NCBI GenBank assembly: GCA_028554645.1
Contig: JAQOOI010000021.1
Location: 1,674,001-1,738,000 of the forward strand
Reading direction: 5' to 3'
Length of the DNA: 64,000 nucleotides
Origin: Omphalotus guepiniiformis
Lineage: Eukaryota; Basidiomycota; Agaricomycetes; Agaricales; Omphalotaceae
Part shown: piece by piece, positions 48,314 through 58,932 of the stretch
How positions within the stretch are numbered: position 1 is the first letter of the stretch
Layout: the number at the start of each line of letters is the position of its first letter
Made by a program: the position numbers and the translations under genes
Notes under the pieces: generated by a model
Databases searched by the model: none
What the model saw: only the letters and a program-made list of their open reading frames with translations
What the model was told of the DNA's origin: nothing

Positions 48314-48322
48314 CCTTTTATA
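48314..48322 (-). promoter_or_regulatory. TATA box of the barwin-like gene
   Basis: Reverse-strand TATAAAAGG about 95-103 bp upstream of the likely ATG. A strong TATA box fits the high, regulated expression common in small secreted proteins. Confidence 0.6.
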
Positions 48323-50672
48323 CACCCACAGAATCCGGGGGATTACCTTAGATGAATATTAATCGCGTGCCTACCAGGTGTTGCTTTCAATTTAGTATGT
48401 TCTTCAATATTTGGCCTGCCGTCATAATCATAAACGTACATACTCGGGTCGAAATGACACTTACTTAGACATGAACAAAGAAAAGCGAAAAATAATAATA
48501 AAATCCGCATTTAGATTTTTGAGAACACATGTGAACCAAGACGGCAATAATGTTTCGACTTTGTTGTCAAATTGGAACCCTTTTTGCAAGGATGAGAAAG
48601 AGTCAGACCCATTGGCGACCAAAGTTTGTACACTAGCAAGCATCGATCATCCACTATGGCACGCACAGAACGGCCGCATACTTGAATGATCTGGTCGCAA
48701 GTGACATTGAGCACACATGAAGCCTTTCGCAGACACAAGCATTCGACAGAGTGAGTGAGTGACAGTCCTCAAGGAAACCCGAAAGTCCCGATGAGAGGAA
48801 ACCGGAGGCAGTGTTTGTATGTATTTTGTCCCCCAAAAATTTTCTGATCGGAGCCGGAGTGTTGAGCGCTAGTGAGCCTGTATGTTGTCCTCGTTTGTTC
48901 CTCATGTTGCTCATCTCCAAGTTCCAACTCAAATTTTTTCTCATCATATGTTTATAACAAGTAATATAAACGTATTATGTTTCTTTGCGCCTTGTACAGC
49001 CTTCTCATGTGTATGTCATGAAGTGCCTCAGTCGTCTCTTTGCGGGCCGTCTTTCTGAATCTCAAGTTCTTCAAAACTTCGAATCTTGCACAGCTTGCAG
49101 TCTTTAACTCGTGTCTTCCAGCCTAGTCTCCAGCTGATCTTCAGATTTCAAGAGTTCATTAACTTCCCGTAGGGAAAACGCGCTTTTGTTATTGATATCA
49201 ACGTGTTTCTCAGCAGGATGCTGCATATAAGCACTATCAGTTCCGTCTCATTGGACCTGCTCAGTGCCGTCAGGCTCAAATTCATTCAAGACTTGCTCAG
49301 TCAAAGAAACTACACGCACCTTGCTCATCGTACTACGTAGTCATCGAACCCAAACCTCTTTCTCATCATTGACTTTCTTTCCTTCCTTCCATTTAACTCC
49401 GTCTGTACCTCCCAACGTATCGTTCCCCATTCGCCGTCATCGACGCCTCATCCATATGACCTTGGAATAAGGTCCGAAAAGGTGTTGCATCTGTGTCATC
49501 CACCACCTGTCTTCTACAATTTGACGAAGTTCTTCTGTTTGTGACAAAGACGTGCGTTCTCAGCGGAGACAAGTGCTCAGCTAAAGAGGTGTAAAGAGTG
49601 CAAATGAAAAGTTTCTCCCCGGCTTTGCTGAACCTGCGTCTTCACTTGTAAAGGGAAATTTTGAAAATTGCATTCGCCGCTGGCGCTCCGATTTCAAACT
49701 TGTCTATGATGCAACGCATGTGTTTCATTGAAAATTCTTCAAACTAAAAAAAGTTCGACCTTTCCCCAACCTTACCTTACTGCTGTACCCACACCAAGAT
49801 TCGCCCTTGGTTCCGCATGATCTTGCTCAGTCGAACTTGAATCCAATACTACTAGTAGACGGCTTTCTGCGATTAGAGCAACGTATCGTTGTCAACTGAG
49901 CGACCAAAGTACAAGGACGGCCGCACTATTGGCCTTGACCCTCCTTGACCACCACGTCAAGCGCATGAATATCAATCATGATTCTTCTGGTGATTAAGTC
50001 CATCGTTTGTTCCTGCGTCAGCATTCACCTGCACATCACCTTTCCACCAATTGCAATACAGTTCCACGATGTGAAGATTGGAATTTCAAACGTGTCGACC
50101 ATGAAAAGAAATTAGGTGCGATGATTAGGTCTAATTAGACGGATCCGGACGATTGTCCGGAAAGGCCATGGAAAACTTTGCAAAGCTTGACGTGCAGGGG
50201 AGTGGGAGGGAGTAGGCCGACAACTGGCTACACCAACGTAATTAGTAGAACTAGTCACCGCGAGTTTCACTTACTAGCGTTAGTGCTTAGGTCACATTTG
50301 AATTCGGCGAGGATAGTAGTGTAATTGATCAGGTGAAGCTACTAGCCTATGAGCGTTGTTATTGTAAAAATGGGATACTTGCCGTACTCAGTAAACGTAC
50401 AGACCTTTATGGGACGTCCAAAAATCATAATACAACTGGAACCATATTGTACACACAAGATTACTTGAAGGCCGGAATTTTTTGCAAACCTTGTTGTCCA
50501 GGTGAGAGAAGGAGAAAAGGACAAAGGGTATGATATCTTGTGGCGAAGCGTCGTTGCAGGGCGTGCCGGATAATAGCGGGCCGCGCCTACCGGCTGTCGT
50601 TCGTCACACCTACTATTACCTTCCACACCTTCATCTTGTCTGGCTCATTCTACACGATTGTTCTTCGCAACA
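48323..50672. other. Gene-poor stretch
   Basis: About 2.35 kb without a supported gene. Frames longer than 60 codons (for example 48461-48947 minus, 49264-49470 plus, 50333-50626 both strands) have no motif, start context or splice chain, and they overlap each other. No tRNA box or terminal repeats were found by eye. It may hold a long upstream control region for BZZ1 or a non-coding transcript. Confidence 0.5.
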
Positions 50673-53600
50673 ATGGGATCAAGCGGGCAGTCATTCGGCC
50701 ACGCACTTCCTGTAATGAATTTAATCAGATCGAGATGGCAAAGAACGCTCACATCACGAGGACTTGTAGGATCAAGTGGAGAGAATATCAGCCCTCCTGA
50801 ATGCGCACATTGAGCTTATCAGCGATGTAAGGGCCTATTATCGCTTATGATGTGTCTTTACTGATCTATCAGGCGCGAGAATTGTACAAAGATCGAGCAG
50901 CGTTAGAGCGAGAATATGCCGCCAAGCTGCAGGCACTGGCCAAGAAAGCAGCAGAGAAGAAAAGCAAAATGGAGTGTAGCTTTGTAGTAGGGGAAGATTA
51001 TAGCAAAGCTTTGGACCCGTCTACTCTAAAACAGAGGTAGTATTCAGCTGAGCTTCGTGTTGACCTCGTATCTAATCTTCCAAATAGCACACTCAACCTA
51101 GCGTACGAAGGGATTATCAACTCCATGGCTAGCACTGCTCAAGACCACCTCAATGTTGCCGATGTTATCACTAGTCAAATCATTGATGTTCTGAAGCTTC
51201 TGGAGCGAAAGAACGAAGATATGCTGAAGAAAGTACGTCGTGTTCCTCTGAACAGTGTAGTATCGCGGTCTAACATTAGGCAGGAATCACTATTTTACGA
51301 CAAACTGCTCAGTGACCGAAACCGTGTGTACGCTGATCGATTGAAGGTGATCTACCTTTGACTGCAGATAGGAGAATTCGACTAACGAAGTAATGCCATG
51401 CAGAGTAAGCAGAAGGTGGGCACTTGAGCTTTCGCATGTCACGTTCTAATCTTTTGTATGGTAGTATGACGATGATTGCGCAGAGGTCGAAGCGAGTCGG
51501 CAGAAACAGGTCAGAAGCTTATAATTCATGTATGTCTTCTTTTAATCTTTAATTTAGGGTCGGGCAAGCGATGACCGACACGCGGAGCGGGTAGCGCGGC
51601 AGGCAGAACAACAAAAGAATGACATGTTGAACAGCAAAAAGTGCGATTCCACCTTTCAAACGCGGTCTGCCAATGAACAATGACATTATAAACAGCGCCT
51701 ACCTTATTTCTACCGCTATCGCAAACAAGGTCAAGGATAGATTTTTCAACGTTGACCTGGTTGATTATGAAGATGTACGTTGCTGTCAATGATCCTCATT
51801 TTGAACAAGTTCACATCCCTTGTGCAGCAATTGCGTATGTTCCGATGCGTGCGCGTACTTTTTGTGTTTGACTACCCTTTGACTACGCTTTTCTAGAAAC
51901 CATACAAACTAGACTCGTGAAGAAGTTCACCAATATACTTCTACACGCCCAAGCCTTGCAGATGAGTCACTTGGATGTATTGAAGAGTCGGCTTGCCGCC
52001 ACGGAGGCTACTTTAAACCAGGTTTCTCCATCCCGAGATCAGGATCTCTTCGTGGATCATAATATTCGATCCTTCAGCGCACCAGATGATTGGAAATTTG
52101 AGCCCTGTCTCAATTTCTATGACACAGTTAGTCCGCTAGTGCTTATATGCGCCTCTCTGATCTTGTGGCTTACTTCATGGTTAGGATGTTATGAACACGG
52201 ATCCAGCTCCCAAGGTCTTTTTACAAAACAAGTTGAGACGGAGTCGCGCCAAACTACAGGAGCTCGGTCCCGTGATTGACAACAAACGTAGGTGCACTCA
52301 GTGTCCATGGAGCTATCGGCTGACTGGGAACAAACAGAAGGAGTTCGATCAACTGGTTAAGCTTTATACAGCCTATGACGAGGACCGTTCGTTGGGTAAT
52401 GTCGACGATATATCTGACGTACGGAAATATTTATGAACTTGTATAATATCTAACATTGATTTTCAGAACTATCTGGAGACCAATCATCAATTGGTGTACT
52501 TTAAAACATCCGAATGTATTCTCAACACAGAAATCGAGACTATAGTTGGTGCTATTGGAGGCAAGTCAGTCTTGACGGCAATACAATGAAGCTAAACAAG
52601 TTTTGTTGGAGATGATGTTGGTGCCCAACAGCCCCATTCCTTTAAGTCCTCCTCTTTTTCGATTCCGACCACATGCGGTTACTGCAAGGTATTCGGTTTA
52701 CGATCAGCTGTCTGCAATGCTAACATCTTACAATAGACATCGATCTGGGGCCTCAGCAAACAAGGAAAGACGTGTAAGGCTTGCAATCTTTCCGTACATT
52801 CCAAATGTGAACTCAAAGTAAGTTCCGCGTCGTTGCCCTTCTTCATAATCATCTATCCCCAGTGGATAGGTTCCTGCCGATTGCCAGCGAGGAGGTGGGG
52901 TAAGCCGACATTCCTCAACAGCGTCTCGTCTATCTACGAGCAGCAATCGTAAGAGTGCACTTAGTGAGTATGACTCCGGTTTCCGTTGCACCTACTCCTG
53001 AAGCCTGGTCCAGCCCCATCCGCCATGGAAACTCCAACTCCTTCCTCCTTCGTCAAGCCAGTCCCTGAAGAAGAAATATCCTACCCTGTTGCCAGTGTGC
53101 TATTTGACTTCACCGCAACTTCTGAATTCGAGTTATCCGTCTCTGGTACGATCTTTTCTTTTGAACTGCCCCGTGTCAGTTTAGCCGCAACACAGTATGG
53201 CAGAGGGTTCTATCGTCAACATTCTCGAACCAGACGATGGTTCGGGGTGGGTCAAGGTCGCTGATGGCCGTTCAGATGGGCTCGTTCCTGCTTCGTATTT
53301 GGAACACAGAAATGAGCCATTGGATAAAGTTTTATCAACCAATGAGCAGGATTCTGGGCAGTATGGTATGTCGCACATTCGAGGTCTATTCTCCGAGTCG
53401 ATCTTCACCAATGTGCTGCTATAGTCAGAGCAATCTATGCATATAAAGCTGGCGGCCCTGACGAGCTCGGACTTAAGGAAGGTGATCTGATTGAGCTGTC
53501 AAGCGGGCCATCAGGTGGGCAGCACTATGGTGAAGGATGGTGGGAAGGTAGATTGAAGTTCCCCGTTTCCACATGCTTGCAACACACTTACTTTTATGTC

Positions 53601-53718
53601 GACAAGGCATCAATTCGTCGGGACGGAAGGGGATATTCCCTAGTAATTATGTGTGTTGCGTATCTTTTCACGTATTGTTTTTGATCCTTTTAACACTCTC
53701 CAGGTTGAGATGGCTTAA
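50673..53718 (+). CDS. BZZ1: Bzz1-type F-BAR, C1 and double SH3 protein
   Basis: Exon 1 (50673-50711) encodes MGSSGQSFGHALP and splices to DQVERISALLNAHIELISD and ARELYKDRAALEREYAAKLQ, the F-BAR start. Coiled-coil exons follow (LAYEGIINSMASTAQDHLNV, YLISTAIANKVKDRFFNVDL, QTRLVKKFTNILLHAQALQM), then a C1 zinc domain (HSFKSSSFSIPTTCGYC, SKQGKTCKACNLSVHSKCEL). Two SH3 domains follow: VASVLFDFTATSEFELSV with WVKVADGRSDGLVPASYLEH, and VRAIYAYKAGGPDELGLKEG with KGIFPSNYVEMA at the C-terminus. Bzz1 binds curved membrane and the WASP/Las17 machinery at endocytic actin patches. The presence of C1 between F-BAR and SH3 is normal in filamentous fungi. About 15 introns; the last was placed to restore NYVEMA. 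Confidence 0.92.
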
Positions 53719-56235
53719 TATCTGAGTCTTACGACGAGTAGCATCACTAGTTTTCAAGTCGATAGGTGAATGTCGATTAAACGTATTCGTTAATTCAGTT
53801 GGTTCAATGGTTGTTTTGTAAGTTTGGCGAGCGGTAGATTAATCTCTAAGCTCAAGGCCAGGTCCAGGCCCGATCCCGGTCAAGTGCGCTGCACTTTCTA
53901 ACAGCGTCAAGGCGGATTCATAGATGCCGGTGTGGCGGTTGCTGCGACTCTGGTGATAGTATTACTCTCATATGCTTCGAGGCACACGGCGCTCTGAATA
54001 GGTCTGGAAGATGAATGAAAACACAATCATTTCATTTTTCGTAGACAAGGAGCATATCTGCCGAAATTTATTGCGTGAATCTGGGAAATGTTGATCTATA
54101 GCGCTACTCAACCGTGACTGCGCCGTGCATTTACTCAATGTTGGGACAGAGTAAGGACTTGGAGTCTGAGCCACCAGGCTGGATGTCAAGCAATCAGTCA
54201 TCAACGCGAATGGACAGTTTGCGAAACCACAGTCTTATTCTTGTATCATTTTTGGTAATCAGAAACGTCGCGGAGTCTCATTTCTGCCCTATTGAGAACC
54301 CAGAAGCGATGACGGAGAAGTTGCTATTGGTGCCATGGATTGAGGGCGTGTCATATCGGACCACTTACTGCATCGGACAGCACTCTACATCTTGAGAGAT
54401 CTTAATAGCGCAAAATATGTGATGATCTTACCTTTTTGCCCACTTCGTGAGCAATGAACATGAAAATCTCAAATAGAATGATCATGTAGACAGATTAAAT
54501 GGGCGAGAAATGAAAGCCGAGGAAAAAGGGCAATTGAATACTGTGAATGTATCAGACAATCTTGCGCAAACCGAGGAGGATTGCGTCGCAGGCTATATGC
54601 CAAAGATGAAAAAGATCTCTCTCTATGGTGAAGATAACCAACGGACAATCATTCTATCGGAGTTCCCTACCCATGCCAGAGTGCCCTCGATAGACGCGCT
54701 ATTTTCGATACCCGTGTGTAGCGCTTTAAGGTGTCGACTGTGAGGTTGAAGGCTCTGAGTCTGAGAGCTTCATTCTTTCGAAGTTTTTCAAAGAAGCGGA
54801 CTGCGGTACGCCCATAAATCGACACGAGGAGGAGGAATGTTAGCCGGAGGATCGGGTGAATAAAGCTGCAGAGAACTTTTGAAATGTGGTTTTTCTTTAG
54901 TTGCACCGAAGGGGTGCCTTCTTCTGACGCGCCACAGAAAGAACCGCAACTTGAAGAGAGGGTGGCAGGAGGGGTGCTGTTCTTTGCTCCAGCGAGATAT
55001 CCTATAAGTAGGGCAGGGTTCGTATAGAACGGAGAAACAAGCTCCCTCCGACCTTGCCAAATAGGACTCCTATACGGGGGACGAGAAGCGGCTTCCCCCC
55101 CTCATGTTACATGTTACGGCTTCGGTTTATATGCATACTACTCGCAGCACAGCCGACTTGAAATATCCGTGGGCGGGCCTGTTCCATACGACATTGCACA
55201 GATATATGCACGTTCCATCTGAGGACGATGTCGTGAACGATTTGTGTGGGACGTCTGGATCCTATAGTGAATCGGATCTGCCAAGGTTCGCTCTTCTCTT
55301 CTTAGATTGTTTTGCTGATGGTGGCGGCTTTAAATTTGTGATCCAGGTGCACATCATACAAAGTTTCGACCTTGATAAGTGGCCTTTATATCCTTTGATA
55401 TTTCTTAAACTCGGGACCGCTAGCGGTGTGTTCCAGTAAGCCGCGTAAATGAACAAGTGATTACTTACTGGGAGCATGGCCAATGGCGGGCCTGAGGAAA
55501 AGCGATACTCTTAATGTTTGTAGTCCTAATTCTGCATTAAGTATCTCCTTCGCAGTCGCTATCGCAAAGAGAACATCCGGACACTTGTGAGATATTTATC
55601 TCCTATATGACGGTTGCACTCTTGCGATAGATGACTGCGAAGGAGATTCCGAAGCAGAGAATGGGTACTTCGGGCATTACCGAGCGCGCATTTTTATCGA
55701 ACATTTCTCAACTGGGGTTTCGCTGACGTTGTAAAAGAATATCTCCCAATCAACGCATTGAGGGGAATCAAGAACCAAGGGCTGAACGAGGGCAAATGAG
55801 AGATTAAGCTCAACCGCTTAGCCGAGAAGCCGAACGGCGCCGAAACCGTTTGAGCCTGGCGCGTCTGGGCAATTAGGCATCAGAAAGTATGAGCGGCATA
55901 TATGCGGCGCCCACTATAACTTCTTGTATCTTCATATTTTCACCTTCAGGCAACTTTACTGGCCACTCTGTGAAAGACGTAGGTTCACCATTTCTCTTGA
56001 ATGATAAAGAGGTGAAAACTGAAATGATATTCATAGGAAAATACGAAGTTGTTATCGATCTGCTCACCTCCGCTGTGCAAAGGCAGCAAGAACTTCGGTG
56101 TTGTCTCACTAGTGACCTCACCAGCTCTGCTTGCCCTTTGAATAAGTGGCGATTGGTTTCATAAAAGACATGCACGATCTATGTGAACGTTATGGGCTTC
56201 ATACATGATGTCACGATTCAACCCTCAAGCTGCAA
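53719..56235. other. Gene-poor stretch containing an inverted repeat
   Basis: About 2.5 kb without a supported gene. Candidate frames at 54114-54395, 54510-54743, 55104-55439 (plus) and 55873-56175 (minus) carry no recognisable domain. The only structure noticed is the inverted repeat at 55543-55647. Confidence 0.5.
55543..55647. repeat. Imperfect inverted repeat (hairpin), about 28-bp arms
   Basis: The left arm 55543-55571 begins ATCTCCTTCGCAGTC and continues GCTATCGCAA. The right arm 55619-55647 is its reverse complement, except for a two-base difference after CAGTC and one A in the final AAGAG. The spacer is about 47 bp. Similarity continues weakly outward (CTGC... on both sides). It could be the remains of a small inverted-repeat element or a structured non-coding RNA. 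Confidence 0.7.
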
Positions 56236-56243
56236 TATATATA
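56236..56243 (+). promoter_or_regulatory. TATA-like box of the hemerythrin gene
   Basis: TATATATAAGGGG lies only about 15 bp before the first ATG (56254). Transcription would then start near 56265, making the ATG at 56272 or the internal one (MSSKQ) the usable start. Confidence 0.5.
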
Positions 56244-56253
56244 AGGGGACGCG

Positions 56254-57124
56254 ATGAAGAGCCAACGCTATATGTCCCTTTCCTACGTCCTCTTACGCAC
56301 TTCTTCCCCGTCTACTGCGTTTTCTTTTGCTCTCAAGCGTTCCGCCTGCGTTCACACATCGCCACGCCAATTTTTTAGAGCCATGTCTTCCAAACAACCT
56401 CTTACAGAAGCCATCAAAGAAGATCATCAAGAGGTTAGTCTGGATTTGTTGTAACGTTTCTTCATTCATCTGACGCATTGATCAAGATGTACGAATACTA
56501 TGATTGCTATCAGAAAGCTGCAGGAGACGCCGATGTGCAAGCACGGTGGGCTCGTCAACTTACCTGGGAGATTGCTCGACACGCCGTAGGCGAGGAGATT
56601 GTCGTTTACCCGCTTATGGAAAAGCATCTGGGAGAAAATGGAGTGAAGTTGGCAGATAAGGATCGAGCGGACCATCAGGTAGCAATTTGTTATGTTGTGC
56701 CCTACACATTGACTCACGCTCTCTCATAGACTGTCAAGGAGCAACTTTATCAGTTGGAGTCTTTGACGGCTGGTAACGGTGATTACGATAAACTCATCAG
56801 TAGCATCATGGAACATCTTCGCGAGCACAATTCTTCTGAAGAGAATGATGATTTGCCTCAATTGGAGGCGAAGTTGGGCGTAGAGGGTAGTAACGAAGCT
56901 TGTGCCAGCTTCAAAAGAACCAAAAAGTTTGCACCGACTCGGTACATATGCTTTCTTTGTATCATGAAGCTGTATCTGAAACTTCTTTCAGTGCTCATCC
57001 TTCCGCACCTAACAAGCCACCTACTGAGACGCTCGCTGGGTTCCTTAGTCTGCCTTTGGACAAGATGAAAGATATGTTTGCCAAGTTTCCTACCGAGGAG
57101 ATGAAAGCAAATGCCGGAAAATAA
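56254..57124 (+). CDS. Hemerythrin (HHE cation-binding) domain protein, probably mitochondrial
   Basis: The N-terminal region (MSLSYVLLRTSSPSTAF, ALKRSACVHTSPRQFFRA) is Arg/Ser-rich without acids, like a mitochondrial presequence. MSSKQPLTEAIKEDHQE follows. The HHE ligands then follow in order: EDHQEMYEYY, LTWEIARHAVGEEIVVYPLM, DRADHQTVKEQLYQLES, and IMEHLREHNSSEENDDLPQL. These match the helix-bundle HHE family that binds a di-iron centre and is linked to oxygen, NO or iron sensing. The C-terminal part (SLPLDKMKDMFAKFPTEEMK) is conserved in fungal members. The position of the TATA-like box suggests the true start is ATG 56272 rather than 56254. The two domain-internal introns fall inside the conserved H/E motifs. 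Confidence 0.9.
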
Positions 57125-57363
57125 ATATCTCAGCAAACGAAATAGCACACGTTGCTCGCAAGTGATCTTTTATAACATGTACAATAGTTTAGCGTCTAAT
57201 CTGTAATCCAATGTATTATATAAAATCTTCGCGTTCAAACTTCGAAACTTCGATAGCATTATTCTCAGCGCGAAAATTCAGCAGAAAAGTATGAATAAAT
57301 ACCACAGTTTATACTATAAAGAAAACACAAACTACAAATCAATGCACATAACAAATCATACTC

Positions 57364-58636
57364 TTAGCGACTGCCGACTAATGACGTTCTCAAAAACGCT
57401 GGACCATTGGCACCCATAGGTCCATACGCAGTGGGTGCAATCTGTGAAGGTATGGCGGGTCCTCCTAATGTCATACCCATAGCTACAGATTGTGTCTGAG
57501 GTGCTGGCGTCTGCATTTCTCTCGATGGATTCCGGTCTTCCCTTTCTGCAATAGTCGCCGCAGTATTTCTACCAGAATCCGTCAGAGAGCCATTTGTGAC
57601 GGTGAATGTCTGGCCAAGGCCATATAATTTCCCGTTATACTCTTTGTCGTCGAACCCATCTCGAAAATAAGTTTCGCACATTTTGAAGAACGCAGAAGAA
57701 GTGAGGAGAGAGTCGGAACCTGCCTGATGTGAGATACCCACTCGTTGAGCCTTATCTTGAGATGAGCAATCATAGCCGTTGAGATGTGTAAACGACGCAC
57801 CCCAAGATCATCAGCTACGTCCTGTAGACCCCCTTTCACCACTTTACACGCACGTAGCATAAACTTGATGTCGTATACGGTCGGGAACCATGTCCTTAGA
57901 AGTTCAAAAAAGGAGTCTTCGGTTGTCGGTAGTGATTCTGCTGTTAGCAGCTTGACAAAGTACCCAAAGTCGTAACCACTGGAACAAACCGAACGACGAG
58001 TTAACAAGTAGTGGCACAGAATATATGAAGGCGTGGTAGCTGCGATGACGCGTACCTATGAAAGGATATCCACTTTGTTTCCGTCGTCAATACCAGTCCC
58101 GAAGTAATCAAGAGTTCCGCAAAATCATTAGGCGATATTCCAATTTCCTCGTGCCGCTGAAAGTCGATGCCCGACTTTTGCAACAGGTCTATTGAATCTG
58201 GAGCGTACATGTCTTCGCTACACAATGTTCAATGTCTAAACGATATCATTAGAGCCTAGCAAACGTACTTCGTGCTGAAACGAAAGTTGAACTGCCATGT
58301 CGATCCTTCAGGTGAATAGTTTCCATCTTCGTCTGAGAGTGTGATCCCAACTTGGATTATCTTGAGAAGGTCAACGTTACACCGCATTGTCTGATAATGG
58401 TAGTCCGACGAAGTCTTGAAGTTCCCTATCGGTCTCGCGACAACACCAGGAAACTCTGTGTCCTGATGTCTAGAATGAGTCACGAATTGAGAGCGGTGGG
58501 GCAGGAATGTTGCGAGTCGTCATACCATTGCGATGTAGGGGTGTGTTTCGATTACATCTCGAATGATGCGCAGTTCTTCCTGTAAGTTCGGTGCCCATAC
58601 TTCTCGTATACGGGCCTGAGAGGCCTGAGCCTGCAT
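57364..58636 (-). CDS. CAF1: CCR4-NOT deadenylase subunit Caf1/Pop2
   Basis: The start ATG at 58636 gives MQAQASQARIREVWAPNLQE, then ELRIIRDVIETHPYIAMDTE, FPGVVARPIG, LLKIIQVGITLSDEDGN, TWQFNFRFST, SGIDFQRHEEIGISPNDFAE, WISFHSGYDFGYFVKLLT, FPTVYDIKFMLRACK, DLGVRRVGISHQAGSDSLLT and FFKMCETYFRDG. The DEDD exonuclease residues are all present (D and E of MDTE, D of GYDFGY, D of AGSD with the preceding His). Caf1 shortens mRNA poly(A) tails as the exonuclease subunit of CCR4-NOT. After the catalytic domain there is a 70-residue Pro/Met/Gly-rich tail (GPMGANGPAFLRTSLVGSR), a common fungal extension. About five introns. Confidence 0.95.
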
Positions 58637-58932
58637 CTTTCACGACGATGGTGGTTAACGAAGTGGCACGTCTTTGCAGGTTCAAGTTTAAACAAGAGAT
58701 TGCTTACAAAGCTACTACACCGCGGGAATTATCACTCACGGGATCAATGGGAAAGCACAAACAGCAAACTGGCATTTACGCAATTATCCTTTCGCCAATT
58801 ATCTGATGTATGTACAAATACAATAGAACGATTATGTGTATATACATACCACCTCCATAGATGGTCCAAGCAATATATGAACAAACTAGAAATACATCCT
58901 CGAGACAGTCACGAGATCCCAAAAACCCATGA

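Noticed and set aside
55104..55439. 111-codon plus-strand frame starting with ATG
   Set aside because: No recognisable domain, signal peptide or splice partner, located in a gene-poor stretch with comparable chance frames on the other strand.
55873..56175. 100-codon minus-strand frame (ends VGAAYMPLILSDA)
   Set aside because: Looks faintly protein-like, but the overlapping plus-strand frame is equally long. No family match was recognised, and it abuts the promoter of the hemerythrin gene.
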